From contig JAVTVX010000017.1 of the NCBI GenBank assembly GCA_033439265.1, forward strand, positions 11,430,001 to 11,494,000: a stretch of DNA of 64,000 nt, given 5' to 3'. A program made the translations under genes and the position numbers. The notes under the pieces are model-generated. The model was not told where the DNA came from. It searched no databases and worked only from the letters and a program-made list of their open reading frames with translations. This document shows positions 62,290 to 64,000 of the stretch, one piece after another; the stretch's first letter is position 1; every line of letters begins with the position of its first letter. Origin of the DNA: Dillenia suffruticosa (taxonomy: Eukaryota > Streptophyta > Magnoliopsida > Dilleniales > Dilleniaceae).

Positions 62290-63270
62290 AATTGAAAGTT
62301 TTGAAATTACATACCTTACCTACTCTAACTCTCTCCCCATTACACGTCTTGTCTTTCTTTTGGAATGTCCACTTGAAAGTGTCTATAAATGATGGCTCGC
62401 TTCCCATTCCTTAGCCTAAAAAAACACTGTTAGAAATAATGAGATAGTTAAAAAATAATTGAATTAAATTAAAAATTAGTGTTTTAACAAAATTATCAAT
62501 CTATTTCTATGTTCATCTCTATTGCTTGAGCCTCTCGCAGAAGTGGCATATGATTCCCTAGAATTACAAGATCGGTTCTTCCTGTTCTGTTTACTCCTTT
62601 ATTTGCTATCATTAGATTCCCAAAAGTTCAAAATTCTAACCCAATTTTCTTTAGTGATGCAATTTGTTATTCTGCAACACTTTGCATTATTCAGCACCCC
62701 TTGGATGTGATGATAACATTTTTTGTTAAAAATTCTTCTTATCTCATTCTCCTCACTCTCATCCCAAGTGAACTATCACTGCAAAATAAAAATACAATTA
62801 ACTATATTAAAATTATAAACTTAGTTTCATATATAAACTAAAAGACATAACTTACCTTAAACGTCTTTCCACCATAACTCTTTTGTATCTTTTGGAGTGC
62901 TAGTTTAGGTCATCCAAGCCCTTCTACAATGGTTGTTCACTATTCTATTAACCTCGTGCACAACATGTACAAAATTTGTGAATCTGTCATAAAGTTACGA
63001 ACAAACAATGATAAGTAAATAAGATAGTTAAAAGAACCATATGTTACATAAATAAAAGAAATAGTAATAAAATTTTTATGAATCCCCGTAAAAGGATATC
63101 ACCTATCACTTATTTTCTTCCCCCTTAACAAGTGAATGTTGCACCAAAGGTGCAACTGAAGGGGACAGTGAAGGTGCATCAGTAGAAGGGGAAGGGGAAG
63201 GTGTAGTTGGAGTGGACTGCGACGCTGAAGAGGAAGGGTCTGATTTTTCATCACTAACTCATTTATGCCC
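62290..63270 (-). pseudogene. CACTA Ptta/En/Spm transposase, upstream exons
   Basis: On minus: a Ser/Pro/Thr-rich N-terminal stretch (about 63270-63117), 'NNHCRRAW' and 'KELWWKDV' (about 62990-62860), then 'WDESEENEIRRIFNKK', 'FWESNDSK', 'SKQNRKNRS' and a degenerate H-T-x-G-S block (about 62765-62520), then 'MGSEPSFIDTF' (about 62410-62300). The series F-W-x-S, Q-N-x-x-N-R, G-x-x-P matches the plant Ptta/En/Spm transposase family. Stops are present, and the segments look like separate exons. Confidence 0.75.
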
Positions 63271-63550
63271 CCCACATCGATACTGCCAAGTATAAATGTT
63301 AAAACAATAAAGAAAATAAAAATTGCATGTTCATTAGATACATAATGAAGTACATGAAGAAATTTATCATATTTAAATTGACGTACTAATTAGAATAAAG
63401 ACCATCAATACTAAAAAAAATGACTCTAATGATCTAAAAAAAAGAAGACTGTGTATAAGTAAATAAAAAACAATATATAATAAAAACTACACTACCAAAT
63501 GACATATAATAAAGATTAAACTATCTGATTTGAAGATAAATATCAGATTC

Positions 63551-64000
63551 TTATTGTATTAAGAAAACAAAACTTGTCTGCCATAAAAAATCAAAGTCCT
63601 CAATGTCATCTCCACTGTCAGATTCATGTCCATCATCTCTATTCTTATCATTTGTCTCAAAATTAGATTCTTCAAAGTCATCCTCATGAATTTTACTTGG
63701 ATCCATATCTATCACTACTCCACATGAATCTCGTAATGTTTGAATGTTATATTTCTCAGTTTGAATCATGTTGGTAACTTCCTCTTGTTGATATGCTATG
63801 TCTTCCTAGTGTTCCTCGATCTTTTTCCATACTTTCGTTTTACAAGCAACTCACCAATCAATTTTGTCACGTTTTAAATTAGGATATAATGCATAATATA
63901 CTTGAATCGTTTGTTGTGCTACCATGAATAGTTCATATCTATTATATAATTTCTTATGATTTATTTTGACCAAATTAAATTTTGAATTCACCTTCATCCC
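63551..64000 (-). pseudogene. CACTA TNP2-type transposase, C-terminal part (partial)
   Basis: On minus the register enters from the window edge: 'YELFMVAQQTIQVYYALYP', 'KIDWWVACKTK' (the second W position is a TGA at 63851-63853), 'VWKKIEEH', a TAG at 63806-63808, then 'NMIQTEKYN..LRDSCGVVIDMDP' and an acidic tail to the stop at 63551. The 'A.Q..QV+Y....' pattern is the DUF4216 domain that follows the catalytic domain in plant CACTA TNP2 proteins. The catalytic domain would lie above 64000. Confidence 0.75.

Larger units (their letters stand above)
55465..64000 (-). mobile_element. CACTA (En/Spm) transposon, 3' end and 3' half, runs off window
   Basis: Left edge: CACTACAAAAAAAG at 55465, the terminal inverted repeat of CACTA elements, followed by about 470 bases of subterminal repeats. 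On minus, from high to low coordinates, come the C-terminal region of a TNP2-type transposase (DUF4216-like) at 63551-64000 and Ptta/En/Spm transposase exons at about 62290-63270 and 59915-60400. Domain order and the edge agree on one orientation, so at least 8.5 kb is present. The other end is beyond the window. Nested inside are hAT-2 and a captured host gene fragment. Linkage of the edge to the coding part is inferred from order. Confidence 0.8.

Noticed and set aside
1-64000. tRNA, rRNA, CRISPR or organellar insertions
   Set aside because: tRNA-box-like words occur only in SINE-like repeats without a cloverleaf; no rRNA stretch, spaced-repeat array or organelle gene was recognised.

Overview
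The window reads as nuclear DNA of a flowering plant, probably a eudicot. It is AT-rich, has intron-containing genes with GT-AG junctions and many microsatellites, and is dominated by plant transposon families. Only two protein-coding host genes are evident. One is the last exon part of an LRR receptor kinase (1-188, +), close to the CEPR1/XIP1 group. The other is a complete six-exon chloroplast adenylate kinase gene (AMK2-like, 7784-14614, -), whose exons splice in frame to a 289-residue protein.

Layout: 0-0.2 kb receptor kinase end; 2.4-5.8 kb a complete hAT DNA transposon (hAT-1, perfect 8-bp target duplication) with a nearly intact transposase reading frame carrying three nonsense codons; 7.8-14.6 kb adenylate kinase; 15-25.5 kb AT-rich sequence with decayed LTR pieces and tandem repeats; 25.6-30.4 kb a probable spliced long non-coding RNA locus on +; 32.4-37.9 kb a full-length but decayed Ty3/gypsy chromovirus-like element with both LTRs; 39.2-43.5 kb a decayed Ty1/copia element on -; 44.8-49.2 kb a 4.4-kb solo LTR with perfect 5-bp target duplication; 49.5-53.4 kb a second hAT family (hAT-3, perfect 8-bp duplication); 53.4-55.3 kb the 5' part of a Tekay-like gypsy element; 55.5-64 kb one end and the 3' half of a large CACTA (En/Spm) element on -, which continues off the window.

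The CACTA element contains two further layers: a complete hAT copy (hAT-2, same family as hAT-1, perfect 8-bp duplication) and a fragment of a host gene of the RAB6-interacting golgin/DUF662 family lying between two transposase exons.

The most interesting signal is in the non-coding locus. At 26005-26028 the + strand is complementary to the conserved plant microRNA miR160 over 19 of 21 positions. A 3-nt bulge sits opposite miRNA positions 10-11, the cleavage site. This is the architecture of an endogenous target mimic (IPS1/eTM type), so the locus is probably a regulator of miR160 and, through it, of ARF10/16/17-class auxin response factors.

All calls were made by eye from sequence. Family assignments rest on remembered motifs and structural hallmarks, not on database searches.
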